56,027 nt of DNA from Dethiobacter sp. (GCA_018333455.1 JAGXTN010000065.1:1-56027), one strand, 5' to 3'; shown: positions 15,697 to 24,378, numbered from the stretch's first letter. Notes: generated from the sequence alone by a model not told the origin. Numbers and translations: made by a program.

Positions 15697-16505
15697 AGGC
15701 AATCATGCCGCCCATCAGGAGGGTAAAAAAACCGTCCTCACGCTGCCCTCACCCTAACCCTCCGAAGGAGGGGAATTGTTTAGTCTTTTTGTTCTGTAAA
15801 TAGCCGCCATAGTCTCTTCTCCCAGAGCTAGTACTTACCCACACATGACACCGGGGATGAGACATTTAAGCATTCTGGGCAATGTAGCCTTCCTCAAATG
15901 CAACGCTCGCACGTTTTCGCAGCTACGAACTGTAATTCTCGCTAACATGCCAAAACCTCTGGGCTTACAGCATGTGAACCGTTGGCATGTCTTAACGCTG
16001 CGAATTCCCGTTCGCTAAACGCTGCTGACACTTAACGCTCGCTTCCGCATTCCGTGAAAGTCAACAATATCTGTAAGGGTTTTGAGAAGGCAACAAGGTG
16101 CTGCTGTCTTTACCTGCTGCTTTTTTGTTGAGAGCTTGAGCGAGATGTGGACGAGTGGCTAGAAGTGCAGGCGAACCAAGGACTGGAGCCGGCCGACATG
16201 CATGGATGCATGTCGCCGAGACCTGAGCCATGGAAGGCGAATGTCGAGGGTAGCCTGGGCGGAAGAGCGCCGGTGAACCGTTGCGCTTCCCACGAGGGAA
16301 CTGGAGCGAAAGCCTTAGCGAAAAAGAACGCAAAAACACTTTCACAGTAAGAGCGCGTTTCGCGAATTGCCTCTGCCGCTGCCCTTCCGGTGTCAAGTAT
16401 GTCCTTGGATCAGCCCGGAGGGAGAGGGGAATTGTTGTGATGGGAGAGTGGGGACTTTGGTGGTTATTTTGTACTGGGTAGACTCTCATGCCGCCCATCA
16501 GGAGG
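15697..16505 (+). other. Long structured non-coding block bounded by an 18-base direct repeat
   Basis: ATGCCGCCCATCAGGAGG occurs exactly at 15705-15722 and 16488-16505. Between the copies are an R2 hairpin (15743-15775), an ACATGCCAA/TTGGCATGT inverted repeat (15945-15990), a perfect palindrome CGACATGCAT-GG-ATGCATGTCG (16194-16215), and a strong nested hairpin (16261-16290) with inner CGGT/ACCG. Open frames in the block are short, lack ribosome sites and look non-coding. It could be a non-autonomous mobile element or an unidentified structured RNA. I did not recognise tmRNA, RNase P, 6S or SRP landmarks. Confidence 0.5.
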
Positions 16506-16526
16506 CGCGGGGATGGATGGAGAAGC

Positions 16527-17378
16527 ATGACAGACAGGAATAAAGGGATTTTTTATATGGTGATGTCATCGCTCTTTTTTGCTGTGATGGCTGCCGCCGT
16601 AAAGTTAGCCGGTGATTTGCCTGCCATGGAAAAGGTGTTTTTCCGTAACTTGGTGGGCTTTTTTGTTTCAGGATTAATCGTTTGGCATTCCGGCAGGGGA
16701 TTTGCGGGAAGTGATAAGAGAGGCTTGTTTTATCGTTCTCTGTTCGGTTTTCTGGGGCTTGTTTCATATTTTTATGCCATCGACAGGTTGCCGCTGGCAA
16801 ATGCGGTAATTCTCAACCAGGTGAATCCGTTTATTGTGCTTGTGTTGGCGTATCTGTTTTTACGTGAAAAGATTATAAAAATGCAGTGGGTGGCTATCAT
16901 GGTTGCTATGTTAGGAGTATTATTAATTGTTAGACCGGGGACAGGCTATCTGCTGTGGCCGGCTTTAGCAGGACTTCTGTCCGCATTTTTTACTGCAGCG
17001 GCCTACACCGTTATTCGTCACCTCCGCGTATCTGACCATCCGCAGATTATTATTTTTTACTTTACTGGTTTTAGCACTTTCTCCACCCTGCCGTTTATGC
17101 TGGCTCGAGGATTTGTGATGCCGGACTTCTTTCAGCTGCAGGTTCTGTTGGTAGTAGGCGTGACTGCCACAATCGCCCAGTTTTTCATGACTCATGCTTA
17201 CCGCTACGGCGAAGCGGGAGATTTGTCGATCTATTCTTACGGCAATACTATTTTTGCCATGCTGATTGGTATGCTGCTGTGGAGAGAATTCCCAGACGCA
17301 TTAGGCTTTGCAGGCGTATTTTTGGTTTTCTGCGGAGCATACCTAAACTGGCGGGTAAACCGGGAAGGACAGCGATAA
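16527..17378 (+). CDS. EamA/DMT family transporter
   Basis: A 283-residue membrane protein with ten predicted spans formed by two EamA repeats (about residues 5-140 and 150-280). The first repeat shows FFRNLVGFF and NAVILNQVNPFIVLVLAYLFLREKI, typical of the drug/metabolite transporter superfamily. Substrates of this family range from amino acids to nucleotides and cannot be deduced. I use the ATG at 16527, behind TGGAGAAGC; a longer in-frame extension would translate through repeat R1 (16478-16505) and is not credible. The gene is followed by an rRNA methyltransferase 21 bases later. Confidence 0.85.
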   Translation: MTDRNKGIFYMVMSSLFFAVMAAAVKLAGDLPAMEKVFFRNLVGFFVSGLIVWHSGRGFAGSDKRGLFYRSLFGFLGLVSYFYAIDRLPLANAVILNQVNPFIVLVLAYLFLREKIIKMQWVAIMVAMLGVLLIVRPGTGYLLWPALAGLLSAFFTAAAYTVIRHLRVSDHPQIIIFYFTGFSTFSTLPFMLARGFVMPDFFQLQVLLVVGVTATIAQFFMTHAYRYGEAGDLSIYSYGNTIFAMLIGMLLWREFPDALGFAGVFLVFCGAYLNWRVNREGQR

Positions 17379-17399
17379 CGAAGATGAAGGAGAGTAGCT

Positions 17400-18554
17400 A
17401 TGGCAAAAATTGAGCTTATTGCCACCGCCGCCTTCGGCCTGGAAGCGGTGGTGGCAAAGGAGTTAAAAGTTCTTGGGTATACTGACCAACTGGTGGAGAA
17501 CGGGCGTGTCACCTTTTGGGGTGATGAAGAAGCGATCTGCCGGACAAATCTCTGGCTTCGTTCGGCCGATCGTGTCTTGCTGAAAATGGGTGAATTTAAC
17601 GCCACCACTTTTGAGGAGTTGTTCGAGCAGACTAAGGCACTGCCTTGGGCAGATCTCTTGCCCCAAGACGCAGAGTTTCCGGTCGATGGCAAGTCAATCA
17701 AATCCAAACTGTTTAGCGTCTCTGATTGCCAGGCTATTGTGAAAAAAGCAATCGTAGAAAAAATCAAGCAAAGATATAAACAGAGCTGGTTTGCGGAAAC
17801 GGGTCCGCGCTATAAAATTGAGGTCGGGTTGCTAAAAGATAGAGCTACGCTTACCGTAGATACAAGCGGCGCCGGTTTGCACAAGCGTGGTTACAGGGAA
17901 TTAACTACCAAGGCACCGCTTAGGGAAACGCTGGCGGCTGCTTTGGTGCGCTTAAGCAATTGGCCTGCGGAGCGGGTATTGGCAGACCCGCTCTGCGGCT
18001 CCGGAACTATTCCTATTGAAGCAGCTATGTTGGCACTAAATTTGGCGCCGGGATTGAACCGCCGCTTTGTGGCGGAATCATGGCCTAATCTTCCCGCCAA
18101 GCTATGGGAGAAGGGGCGAGAAGAGGCGAGAAGCGTTGCAAGGCGGGAGCGGTCATTGCGGATTTTCGGCACTGATCTTGACGAAAAAGTGCTCAGTCTT
18201 GCTCGGCACCATGCCCGTAAGGCCGGGGTGGAAAAATATATTCATTTTCAACAGTTGCCTTTGGCACAGTTTCGTTCCCGTTATGAGCACGGCTATATAA
18301 TCTGTAACCCACCTTACGGAGAAAGGTTAGGCGAAGTGCGGGAAGCGGAAGTTATTTATCGAGAAATACGCCAACTCCTCGCTAAACATCCGTCTTGGTC
18401 ATTATTTCTGCTTACATCGCATTTGGGTTTCGAGCAGATATTCGGACGGCCTGCCAGCAAGAAAAGAAAACTTTATAACGGCAGGATTCAGTGCAACTAT
18501 TATCTGTACCACGGTCCGGAGCCAAAGGCTGCGGAGCGCGATGAGCAAGCTTAA
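17400..18554 (+). CDS. THUMP-domain class I SAM RNA methyltransferase (RlmL/YpsC type)
   Basis: The 384-residue protein has an N-terminal THUMP RNA-binding region (about 1-155) and a C-terminal Rossmann methyltransferase with DPLCGSGTIPIEAA (motif I area) and the N6-methylating tetrad NPPY in CNPPYGERLG near residue 303. Family members methylate a guanine N2 of 23S rRNA (RlmL type, e.g. G2445). AAGGAGAG precedes ATG. It lies just before the sensor kinase operon but has no obvious link to it. Confidence 0.9.
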   Translation: MAKIELIATAAFGLEAVVAKELKVLGYTDQLVENGRVTFWGDEEAICRTNLWLRSADRVLLKMGEFNATTFEELFEQTKALPWADLLPQDAEFPVDGKSIKSKLFSVSDCQAIVKKAIVEKIKQRYKQSWFAETGPRYKIEVGLLKDRATLTVDTSGAGLHKRGYRELTTKAPLRETLAAALVRLSNWPAERVLADPLCGSGTIPIEAAMLALNLAPGLNRRFVAESWPNLPAKLWEKGREEARSVARRERSLRIFGTDLDEKVLSLARHHARKAGVEKYIHFQQLPLAQFRSRYEHGYIICNPPYGERLGEVREAEVIYREIRQLLAKHPSWSLFLLTSHLGFEQIFGRPASKKRKLYNGRIQCNYYLYHGPEPKAAERDEQA

Positions 18555-18657
18555 GATTGTGCTATATAAGGGTAAATGAAGAGATTAAAAGGAAAATAGG
18601 CTGCTTTTGTCGAAATTAATACGATTCCTTTTTAATTTCGGCGAAGGTGGTTTTTTT

Positions 18658-20313
18658 ATGTATTTTCCGCACAGGCGCTCACTTGTCTGGCGTTATTTGT
18701 GGATTCTGAGTTTTTTGACCGTGATTATTTTAACGTTGAACTTTTTCTGGAGCAGCGCAAAATTAAGGAGAAGCGAATTTTCTCACCTTAGAAATAAAGC
18801 TTCCGCCCTAACTGAGCAGTTTATAGCTATGCGCTCGTTCATCGCGGACAACCATCACAGGATTAACTTTGCTGCCTCAGGTAAGTTTGATTTCAAACAC
18901 GTAACTCCGGCAGAGGTGGGCAAGGAAGTAAGCGATCTCTTCGCCAGCCGGACAGCGTATCTCATTAAACAGACAAGGCTCAATGCTCGTAATCCCGAAA
19001 ACTTCCCAGATGCCTTTGAGCGTGAGGCGCTTAGCAAGTTTGCGCAAAATCCGGAGCTGACAGAGCTGTACACAGAATACAGGATGAATGATAAGCAAAT
19101 ATTCCGTTATATTACACCCATCTATCTGGAGCAGTCCTGCTTGGCCTGTCACGGCGAGCCTGCCGGCGAGCTGGATGTGGCTGGTTTCCCACGCGAGGGT
19201 CTGCGGGGAGGGGAACTGGCGGGCGCCATCAGCGTGCTGATCCCTATGGGAGAAACGCAGCTCACGCTGGCTGATAGCAGGAACAGTCTATTGATTTTTA
19301 GCTTGGTTTTGCTTGTCACTATTCTGCTGGGTAGTTTAGTCTTAACTGCGCGTTTGGTGATTCGCCCGTTGCAGGAGTTGGCAAATATGGCGCTGCAGGT
19401 AGGCAAAGGCGATTTAAGCGCTAAATTTGGCAAAATTAACGCATATGGTGAAGTGGCTGCTCTTGTGCACGAATTTTCTGTGATGGTTAACACTTTAAAA
19501 GATCTTTATCAGAATATGGAACGTAAGGTGAACTCGCGTACGCGGGAAATGGAAGCGGCCAACCTGCGCTTGCAGGAAGGACAAAAATATCTGACTCAGC
19601 TCAATTATAAATTAAGCGAAAACAGCCGTTTGAAAAGTGAATTTATGGCTACAGTCACACATGAACTGAAAACGCCGCTCACTTCAATTGTAGCTTTCTG
19701 CGAGATTTTATTGGATGAGATCCCCGGACCGCTTAACGGAGAGCAAAAAGAGGATCTGCTGGATATTAAAACGAGTGCTCAGCAGTTAATGATTCTAATC
19801 AGCGATATTTTGGATATGGCCAAATTTGAGGCGGGTGCTTTGCGTGTTGAAAAAGAAAAAGTTGATTTGAACGATGTTTTTCGAGTTGTGCGCCGCACCA
19901 TGTCCGCGATTGCTTACCAGAACAATATCCGTCTCACGGTGTCAAAATCTGAGTTGCCGCTGCTAATGGGTGACCCGGAAAGGCTGCGGCAAATAATTAG
20001 CAATCTCATCTCCAATTCGATTAAATTTGTTAAAGAAGGAGGAGAGATTACCGTTTTTGCCGAAGCAGACAAGGAGTTTGCCGCCATCTCTGTTGCAGAT
20101 ACCGGCGAAGGAATCCCGCCGGAATTAATGCCGCATATCTTTGAAAAATTCAGGCAGGGAGAAGAATCGCTCAGGCGCCGGCGCGGTGGTACAGGCCTGG
20201 GGCTGGCACTTGTGAAAACGCTGGTAGAACTGCATGACGGCAGTGTGTCTGTTAAAAGTGAGCTTGGCAAAGGAACCACATTTACCATACGGATTCCATT
20301 CGTAAGGCTGTAG
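18658..20313 (+). CDS. Sensor histidine kinase with a periplasmic c-type heme motif
   Basis: A 551-residue membrane kinase. Span 1 (about 11-31) and span 2 (about 211-233) enclose an extracytoplasmic sensor resembling the DUF3365 (Tll0287-like) domain, carrying CLACH (161-165), the CxxCH signature for covalent heme c. HAMP (234-290), a coiled linker, the HisKA box THELKTPLTS (phospho-His about 335) and an HATPase with ISNLISNSIKF, DTGEGIPPE and GGTGLGLALVK follow. A redox or small-gas signal is likely. AAGGTGG places the start at ATG 18658 rather than an upstream TTG. The response regulator follows 13 bases later. Confidence 0.9.
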   Translation: MYFPHRRSLVWRYLWILSFLTVIILTLNFFWSSAKLRRSEFSHLRNKASALTEQFIAMRSFIADNHHRINFAASGKFDFKHVTPAEVGKEVSDLFASRTAYLIKQTRLNARNPENFPDAFEREALSKFAQNPELTELYTEYRMNDKQIFRYITPIYLEQSCLACHGEPAGELDVAGFPREGLRGGELAGAISVLIPMGETQLTLADSRNSLLIFSLVLLVTILLGSLVLTARLVIRPLQELANMALQVGKGDLSAKFGKINAYGEVAALVHEFSVMVNTLKDLYQNMERKVNSRTREMEAANLRLQEGQKYLTQLNYKLSENSRLKSEFMATVTHELKTPLTSIVAFCEILLDEIPGPLNGEQKEDLLDIKTSAQQLMILISDILDMAKFEAGALRVEKEKVDLNDVFRVVRRTMSAIAYQNNIRLTVSKSELPLLMGDPERLRQIISNLISNSIKFVKEGGEITVFAEADKEFAAISVADTGEGIPPELMPHIFEKFRQGEESLRRRRGGTGLGLALVKTLVELHDGSVSVKSELGKGTTFTIRIPFVRL

Positions 20314-20326
20314 GGGGGAGAGAACG

Positions 20327-21037
20327 TTGAATAGCAAAACAACAAAAATATTGGTAGTAGATGACGAGCCTAAAATCAGGCGAATTGTGGAACAAAGCCT
20401 GCGTAAAGACGCGTATCGTGTTGTGCATGCTTGTGACGGTAAAGAAGCAATGCAAAAAATTGATACTGAACAACCGGATTTAATTGTCTTGGATTTGATG
20501 ATGCCGGAAATGGATGGCTTTGAAGTCTGCAGAGCGATGCGCAGCCGCGGTGACAATACGCCCGTGATTATCCTCACCGCAAAAGATGAGTTGGAAGATA
20601 AATCGCTGGGGTTTAACTTGGGTGTGGATGACTATGTAACTAAACCGTTTAGCCCTTCGGAACTGGCACTGCGGGTTAAAGCCGTTCTGCGACGAGTTGG
20701 TGGAGACGATTTGGCTCCGCGCTTGAAAGAAGGCACATTTGATGACGGACGGCTCTATATTAATAGCAAAACCCGGGAAACAAAGTTAAATAATGCCGGC
20801 GTATACTTGACAGCCAAAGAATTTGATTTGCTCTGGGTATTGGCTAATAATCCCGGGGTGGTCTACAGCCGTGACCAACTACTAGATATGGTCTGGGGCA
20901 ACGAGTATTTTGGCGATTCGGGCACTGTGACCGTTTTAATCAGGCGTATCCGGGAGAAAATAGAGAAAGATCCTGCAAACCCCACATATTTGAAAACAGT
21001 TTGGGGCATCGGTTACAAATTTGAAGCAGCCTTATAA
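20327..21037 (+). CDS. OmpR/PhoB-family response regulator
   Basis: A 236-residue two-domain regulator. The receiver domain has the acidic pair DDE (12-14), the phosphoacceptor Asp56 in IVLDLMMP, the switch Thr in ILTAKD, and Lys in TKPFSP. A winged-helix DNA-binding domain follows (about 140-236), with FDLLWVLANNPGVVYSRDQLLD and VRRIREK-like RRIREKIEKD. TTG is the start, well spaced behind GGGGGGAG. It is co-transcribed with the heme-motif kinase and should relay that signal to unknown promoters. Confidence 0.93.
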   Translation: MNSKTTKILVVDDEPKIRRIVEQSLRKDAYRVVHACDGKEAMQKIDTEQPDLIVLDLMMPEMDGFEVCRAMRSRGDNTPVIILTAKDELEDKSLGFNLGVDDYVTKPFSPSELALRVKAVLRRVGGDDLAPRLKEGTFDDGRLYINSKTRETKLNNAGVYLTAKEFDLLWVLANNPGVVYSRDQLLDMVWGNEYFGDSGTVTVLIRRIREKIEKDPANPTYLKTVWGIGYKFEAAL

Positions 21038-21052
21038 AAATAACTTGTGGCA

Positions 21053-21217
21053 TGCCCTCACCCATTGCTAGAGGTCGGAGGTCAGATGTCAGACTCGTCT
21101 GAATCGGCGGAATAGCCGATTCACAGACACCAATGGGAGATGGTGGTTGTTGAGATGACAGAAGGGAACACATATGCATTCGCTAGCACCATGTAGGGGC
21201 GGGTTTCAAACCCGCCC
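21053..21217 (+). repeat. Cluster of perfect hairpins between the response regulator and acpS
   Basis: Outer arms CCCATTG (21061-21067) and CAATGGG (21131-21137) enclose two perfect inner hairpins, TCAGAC-TC-GTCTGA (21089-21102) and TGAATCGGC/GCCGATTCA (21100-21123). A third hairpin, GGGCGGGTTT-C-AAACCCGCCC (21197-21217), follows. The leading GCCCTCACCC is the R2 core. No T-run follows, so these look like palindromic repeats rather than ordinary terminators. Confidence 0.55.
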
Positions 21218-21285
21218 AACCAGATGAGAGAGGGTATTGTGGGCCTATTTTCAGGGCAGAGTAGAATGGATAGAGAGGGATTTGC

Positions 21286-21654
21286 TTGCTGCGCTGTGGA
21301 GTTGATATCATCGAAATACAGAGGGTGAGCCGTGCCTATCACAGGCAACCCCGGCTTTTTCTGAAACGACTTTTTACAGAGCGTGAAGTCCGCCAACTTG
21401 CAGCTCGCTCCCATGCGGCAAAACATTTGGCCGCCCGCTTTGCCGGGAAAGAGGCTGTCTTGAAAGCGTTGGGGGCAGGACCAGGCTTAATCGCTTGGAC
21501 TGATGTGGAAATTTTAGCTCTACCAAGTGGTGAGCCTGCCGTATTTTTGCATGGTAAGGCTGCACAAAGAGCGGAGGAACTAGGACTTAAGGAAATTGTT
21601 CTGTCCCTGAGTCACTGCCGCGAGTACGCTGTGGCACAGGTTGTAGCTACATAA
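21286..21654 (+). CDS. acpS: Holo-acyl-carrier-protein synthase
   Basis: The 122-residue enzyme transfers 4'-phosphopantetheine from CoA to acyl carrier protein. Visible are the metal-binding start GVDIIEIQRV, the second motif RFAGKEAVLKALG, and the C-terminal SLSHCREYAVA. Length matches the family. The likely start is TTG 21286 after GAGAGGG. In Bacillus acpS begins the acpS-ydcC-alr-ndoAI-ndoA cluster, and all those partners are found here, but spread over 12 kb by inserted genes. Confidence 0.92.
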   Translation: MLRCGVDIIEIQRVSRAYHRQPRLFLKRLFTEREVRQLAARSHAAKHLAARFAGKEAVLKALGAGPGLIAWTDVEILALPSGEPAVFLHGKAAQRAEELGLKEIVLSLSHCREYAVAQVVAT

Positions 21655-21699
21655 TTTCTTACAGAGCAATAAAAACTTAGGCAATAAATGGACTTTCTC

Positions 21700-21728
21700 T
21701 TGACTATAGCGGTGCATTCTGGTACGCT
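21700..21728 (+). promoter_or_regulatory. Promoter of the Rrf2-nifS-nifU operon
   Basis: TTGACT (21700-21705) and TACGCT (21723-21728) are 17 bases apart. Downstream, the partial dyad CCGA-N10-TCGG near 21738-21755 is a possible autoregulatory site for the Rrf2 protein; this is only suggestive. Confidence 0.6.
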
Positions 21729-21774
21729 GAGGAAAAGCCGAGTAATTTTATCGGGATTTGGCAGGTAAGCATAG

Positions 21775-22197
21775 ATGAGGGTTTCAGCTAAAGGAGAAAA
21801 TGGTGTTCGTGCCATGACAATTCTGGCATTGGAATTCCGAGCCGGGCCGATTCCACTGCGTGAAATTGCCGCGCGGGAGGGATTGTCTTATCAATTTCTG
21901 GAACAAATCTTTCTGCTTTTGCGCCGGGCAGGGTTGATTACATCGGTGCGAGGAGCTAAAGGAGGTTACGCCCTAGCCCGACCACCGGAAGAAATCAAGG
22001 TGGGGGATGTGTTGCGGGTGTTGGAAGGCCCCCTTGCTCCGGTGGAATGTATGGGCGAAGGAAATAGTGACGCCTGCGGAAAAATTGCCGCCTGTCTCAC
22101 CCGGGGCATCTGGGAGCGTTTGCGGGACAGGATGGCGGAAGTATTGGATGATATTACGCTGGCCGATGTGATTAACACTCCGGCTGACTATACATAG
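21775..22197 (+). CDS. Rrf2-family iron-sulfur/cysteine regulator (IscR-like)
   Basis: A 140-residue winged-helix regulator beginning MRVSAKGENGVRAM with the recognition segment LSYQFLEQIFLLLRRAGLITSVRGAKGGYALAR. Three Cys in VECMG, DACGK and AACLTR match the arrangement that holds an Fe-S cluster in IscR. It is followed directly by nifS, so it most likely senses Fe-S supply and represses this operon. A CymR-type cysteine regulator is the alternative, but those usually lack the Cys triad. The ATG has only a weak ribosome site. Confidence 0.9.
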   Translation: MRVSAKGENGVRAMTILALEFRAGPIPLREIAAREGLSYQFLEQIFLLLRRAGLITSVRGAKGGYALARPPEEIKVGDVLRVLEGPLAPVECMGEGNSDACGKIAACLTRGIWERLRDRMAEVLDDITLADVINTPADYT

Positions 22198-22210
22198 GAG
22201 GCTGATCCAG

Positions 22211-23380
22211 ATGAAGAAAACCTATCTTGACCACGGAGCTACCACACAGGTCAATCCTGATGTGCTGGAAGTGATGCTACCTTTTTTAGGAGAATTTTAT
22301 GGTAATCCGTCAAGTATCCACTCTTTTGGGCGCGAGACAAAAAAGGCGCTGGAAGAGGCACGGGAGAAGGTGGCGGCCGGGATTGGCGCCGAACCGCGGG
22401 AAATTGTTTTTACTTCCGGCGGTACGGAATCTGATAACATCGCTATCCGCGGAGTGGCCCGAGCCCTGCAAAAAAAGGGTAATCATTTAATTACCAGCGC
22501 AGTAGAACATCATGCGGTGCTTGACGCTTGTCTTGCTTTAAAAAAAGAGGGCTATGAACTTACGGTACTGCCTGTTGATGAATATGGCATGGTTAGCGCG
22601 AAAGATGTGGAAGCGGCTATTACAGATAAAACCATCCTCATTTCGATTATGATGGCCAATAATGAGGTCGGCACGGTGATGCCGGTGGCTGAAATCGGTA
22701 AACTGGCTCGCGAGCGAGGAATAACCTTTCATACTGATGCTGTACAGGCCATTGGTTTGCTTCCCCTGGATGTAAACGACTTATCCTGCGACCTGCTTTC
22801 ATTGTCAGCTCATAAATTCTATGGACCTAAGGGAGTCGGTATCTTGTATGTGCGTAAGGGAGCAAAGTTAGATGTTTTTAATTTTGGCGGTGCTCAGGAA
22901 CGCAGAATGCGTCCGGGCACAGAAAACGTACCGGGGATTATCGGCATGGCCAAGGCGGTGGAAGTGGTCGTTGCCGACAGGGAAAAACGGGCAGCCAGAA
23001 TAAGCTCGCTGCGTGATAAGCTGATTCAGGGATTGCTGAAAATTGAGGATACTAAGTTAAATGGTCATCCGGAGCAGCGTTTGCCCGGCAATGTAAATGT
23101 TTCCGTCAAGTATGTAGAAGGGGAGTCGATGATTCTCAGCCTTGACCTGAAAGGAATTGCTGCTTCAAGCGGCTCCGCCTGTACATCAGGTTCGCTGGAT
23201 CCGTCTCATGTGCTGATAGCCATGGGTCTTGATCATCAACTGGCTCACGGGTCACTGCGGATGACTCTTGGTACAGACAATACGGAAGAAGAGATTGACT
23301 ATGTGCTGGAAGTAATGCCGGAGATTGTGGCGCGGCTGCGTTCCATGTCTTCTGTCTATACAGGCAGTAAAAAGGAATAG
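22211..23380 (+). CDS. nifS: Cysteine desulfurase (NifS/IscS type)
   Basis: A 389-residue PLP enzyme that removes sulfur from cysteine for Fe-S clusters and thiolated cofactors. The PLP Lys is K202 in SAHKFYGPKG, the catalytic Cys is C324 in SSGSACTSG, and the N-terminal YLDHGATT and TSGGTESDN segments are canonical. It overlaps neither neighbour but sits between the Rrf2 regulator and the scaffold gene, 13 and 11 bases apart, as one operon. The short C-terminal tail suggests group I (NifS/IscS). Confidence 0.95.
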   Translation: MKKTYLDHGATTQVNPDVLEVMLPFLGEFYGNPSSIHSFGRETKKALEEAREKVAAGIGAEPREIVFTSGGTESDNIAIRGVARALQKKGNHLITSAVEHHAVLDACLALKKEGYELTVLPVDEYGMVSAKDVEAAITDKTILISIMMANNEVGTVMPVAEIGKLARERGITFHTDAVQAIGLLPLDVNDLSCDLLSLSAHKFYGPKGVGILYVRKGAKLDVFNFGGAQERRMRPGTENVPGIIGMAKAVEVVVADREKRAARISSLRDKLIQGLLKIEDTKLNGHPEQRLPGNVNVSVKYVEGESMILSLDLKGIAASSGSACTSGSLDPSHVLIAMGLDHQLAHGSLRMTLGTDNTEEEIDYVLEVMPEIVARLRSMSSVYTGSKKE

Positions 23381-23391
23381 GGGTGGAAAAG

Positions 23392-23769
23392 ATGTATACG
23401 GGGAAAGTAATGGAGCATTTCACTAATCCGCGCAATGTGGGAGAGATTGAAAATGCGGATGGTGTAGGTGAAGTGGGGAATATGAAATGCGGTGACATTA
23501 TGCGCATCTACATCAAAGTAAACGACCAGGACGTAATTGAAGATGTTAAATTCAGGACCTTCGGCTGTGGCGCGGCTATCGCTACCAGTAGTGTGGTAAC
23601 AGAGATGGTCAAGGGGAAAAATCTTGACGAAGCCCTGGAAATCACTAATAAAAAGGTGGCGGAAGAGTTGGGCGGCCTGCCGGAAAACAAGATGCATTGT
23701 TCGAACTTGGCAGCAGATGCGTTGCATAAAGCTATTGAAGATTTGAAAAGCAAGCGAAACCAAAAATAG
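23392..23769 (+). CDS. nifU: Iron-sulfur scaffold NifU/IscU
   Basis: A 125-residue scaffold on which NifS builds clusters. Three cluster ligands are visible: MKCGD, FGCGAAIATS and MHCSNLA. Asp after the first Cys is the usual exchange residue. It is the N-terminal NifU domain only, as is common in Clostridia. ATG 23392 has correct spacing to AGGGGTGG, so I reject an in-frame GTG at 23383. It ends 12 bases before a YlbF-family gene whose Cys tail may receive a cluster. Confidence 0.95.
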   Translation: MYTGKVMEHFTNPRNVGEIENADGVGEVGNMKCGDIMRIYIKVNDQDVIEDVKFRTFGCGAAIATSSVVTEMVKGKNLDEALEITNKKVAEELGGLPENKMHCSNLAADALHKAIEDLKSKRNQK

Positions 23770-23781
23770 AAGGAGAAGAAC

Positions 23782-24162
23782 ATGAACCCCTTGAGATTAG
23801 CGGAAAATTTAGCTGAAGCTATCTTGGCATCAGAGCAATACAGAGAGTTTGCTCGTGTTAAAGAGGCAATGGATGCAAGCGAAGAAGCAAGCAACTTGAT
23901 TGAAAATTTCCACGAACAGCAACACGTTTTGCGTGACAACAAGCAACAGGGGAATAAAATTACAGAAGAACAAATGGCTGAATTGGCGTTACACCAGCGG
24001 CAAATGCTGGATAATCCCGAAATTAACGCCTATTTTGCAGCAAAGAAAAATGTAGAAGAATTGCTTGCAGCCGTCAATGAGACCATTGCTCGTATCACAG
24101 GAATGGAAACGGGACGTGGTAACGGCCATGGTGGCGGTGGTTGCGGCTGCGGTTGCCGTTAG
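23782..24162 (+). CDS. YlbF/YmcA-family protein with a Gly-His-Cys tail
   Basis: The 126-residue protein is a helical YlbF-family (DUF964) member: LAEAILASEQYREFARVKEAM and later amphipathic helices fit the family. It ends in a metal-type tail, GHGGGGCGCGCR. In Bacillus, YlbF, YmcA and YaaT (RicFAT) form a complex that carries [4Fe-4S] clusters and acts on mRNA processing. Position after nifS-nifU and the Cys tail both suggest an Fe-S link here. AAGGAGAAGAAC precedes ATG. The precise role is inferred. Confidence 0.85.
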   Translation: MNPLRLAENLAEAILASEQYREFARVKEAMDASEEASNLIENFHEQQHVLRDNKQQGNKITEEQMAELALHQRQMLDNPEINAYFAAKKNVEELLAAVNETIARITGMETGRGNGHGGGGCGCGCR

Positions 24163-24204
24163 CTTTTCTCAGAAGCAGGCACGGTTATGAGCCTTTTTAG
24201 CTTA

Positions 24205-24378
24205 GCATAGGAAATTATATCATTCAGAGAGGCTACGATCCTATGCTAGGGGTTTGTAAGGGGAATTTCCCCTTACTCTTTGCGGGGTGGTCAGGAACCG
24301 AGGTTCCGTCGAAGGGGCTGCAGCCCCTAAAGAACAAGAAAGACGCCTCATCTGAAGAAACGCGGAGCGTCTTTCTTG
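24205..24378 (+). repeat. Five-hairpin structured repeat, copy B
   Basis: It shares the architecture of copy A (4409-4572). Stem 1 pairs GCATAGGA with TCCTATGC; stem 2 is GTAAGGGG/CCCCTTAC; stem 3 is GGAACC/GGTTCC where copy A has GAGCC/GGCTC; stem 4 is AGGGGCTGCAGCCCCT; stem 5 is CAAGAAAGACGC/GCGTCTTTCTTG, with an A-T pair of copy A replaced by G-C. Here both flanking genes are on the plus strand, and the element ends about 20 bases before the nnrED start. Confidence 0.75.

Noticed and set aside
15697-16505. tmRNA, RNase P RNA, 6S RNA, SRP RNA or group II intron in the long gap
   Set aside because: None of the conserved core sequences of these RNAs could be found on either strand.
16061-16528. 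A 155-codon minus-strand frame in the structured block
   Set aside because: No ribosome site, low-complexity translation and overlap with hairpins; not supported as a gene.
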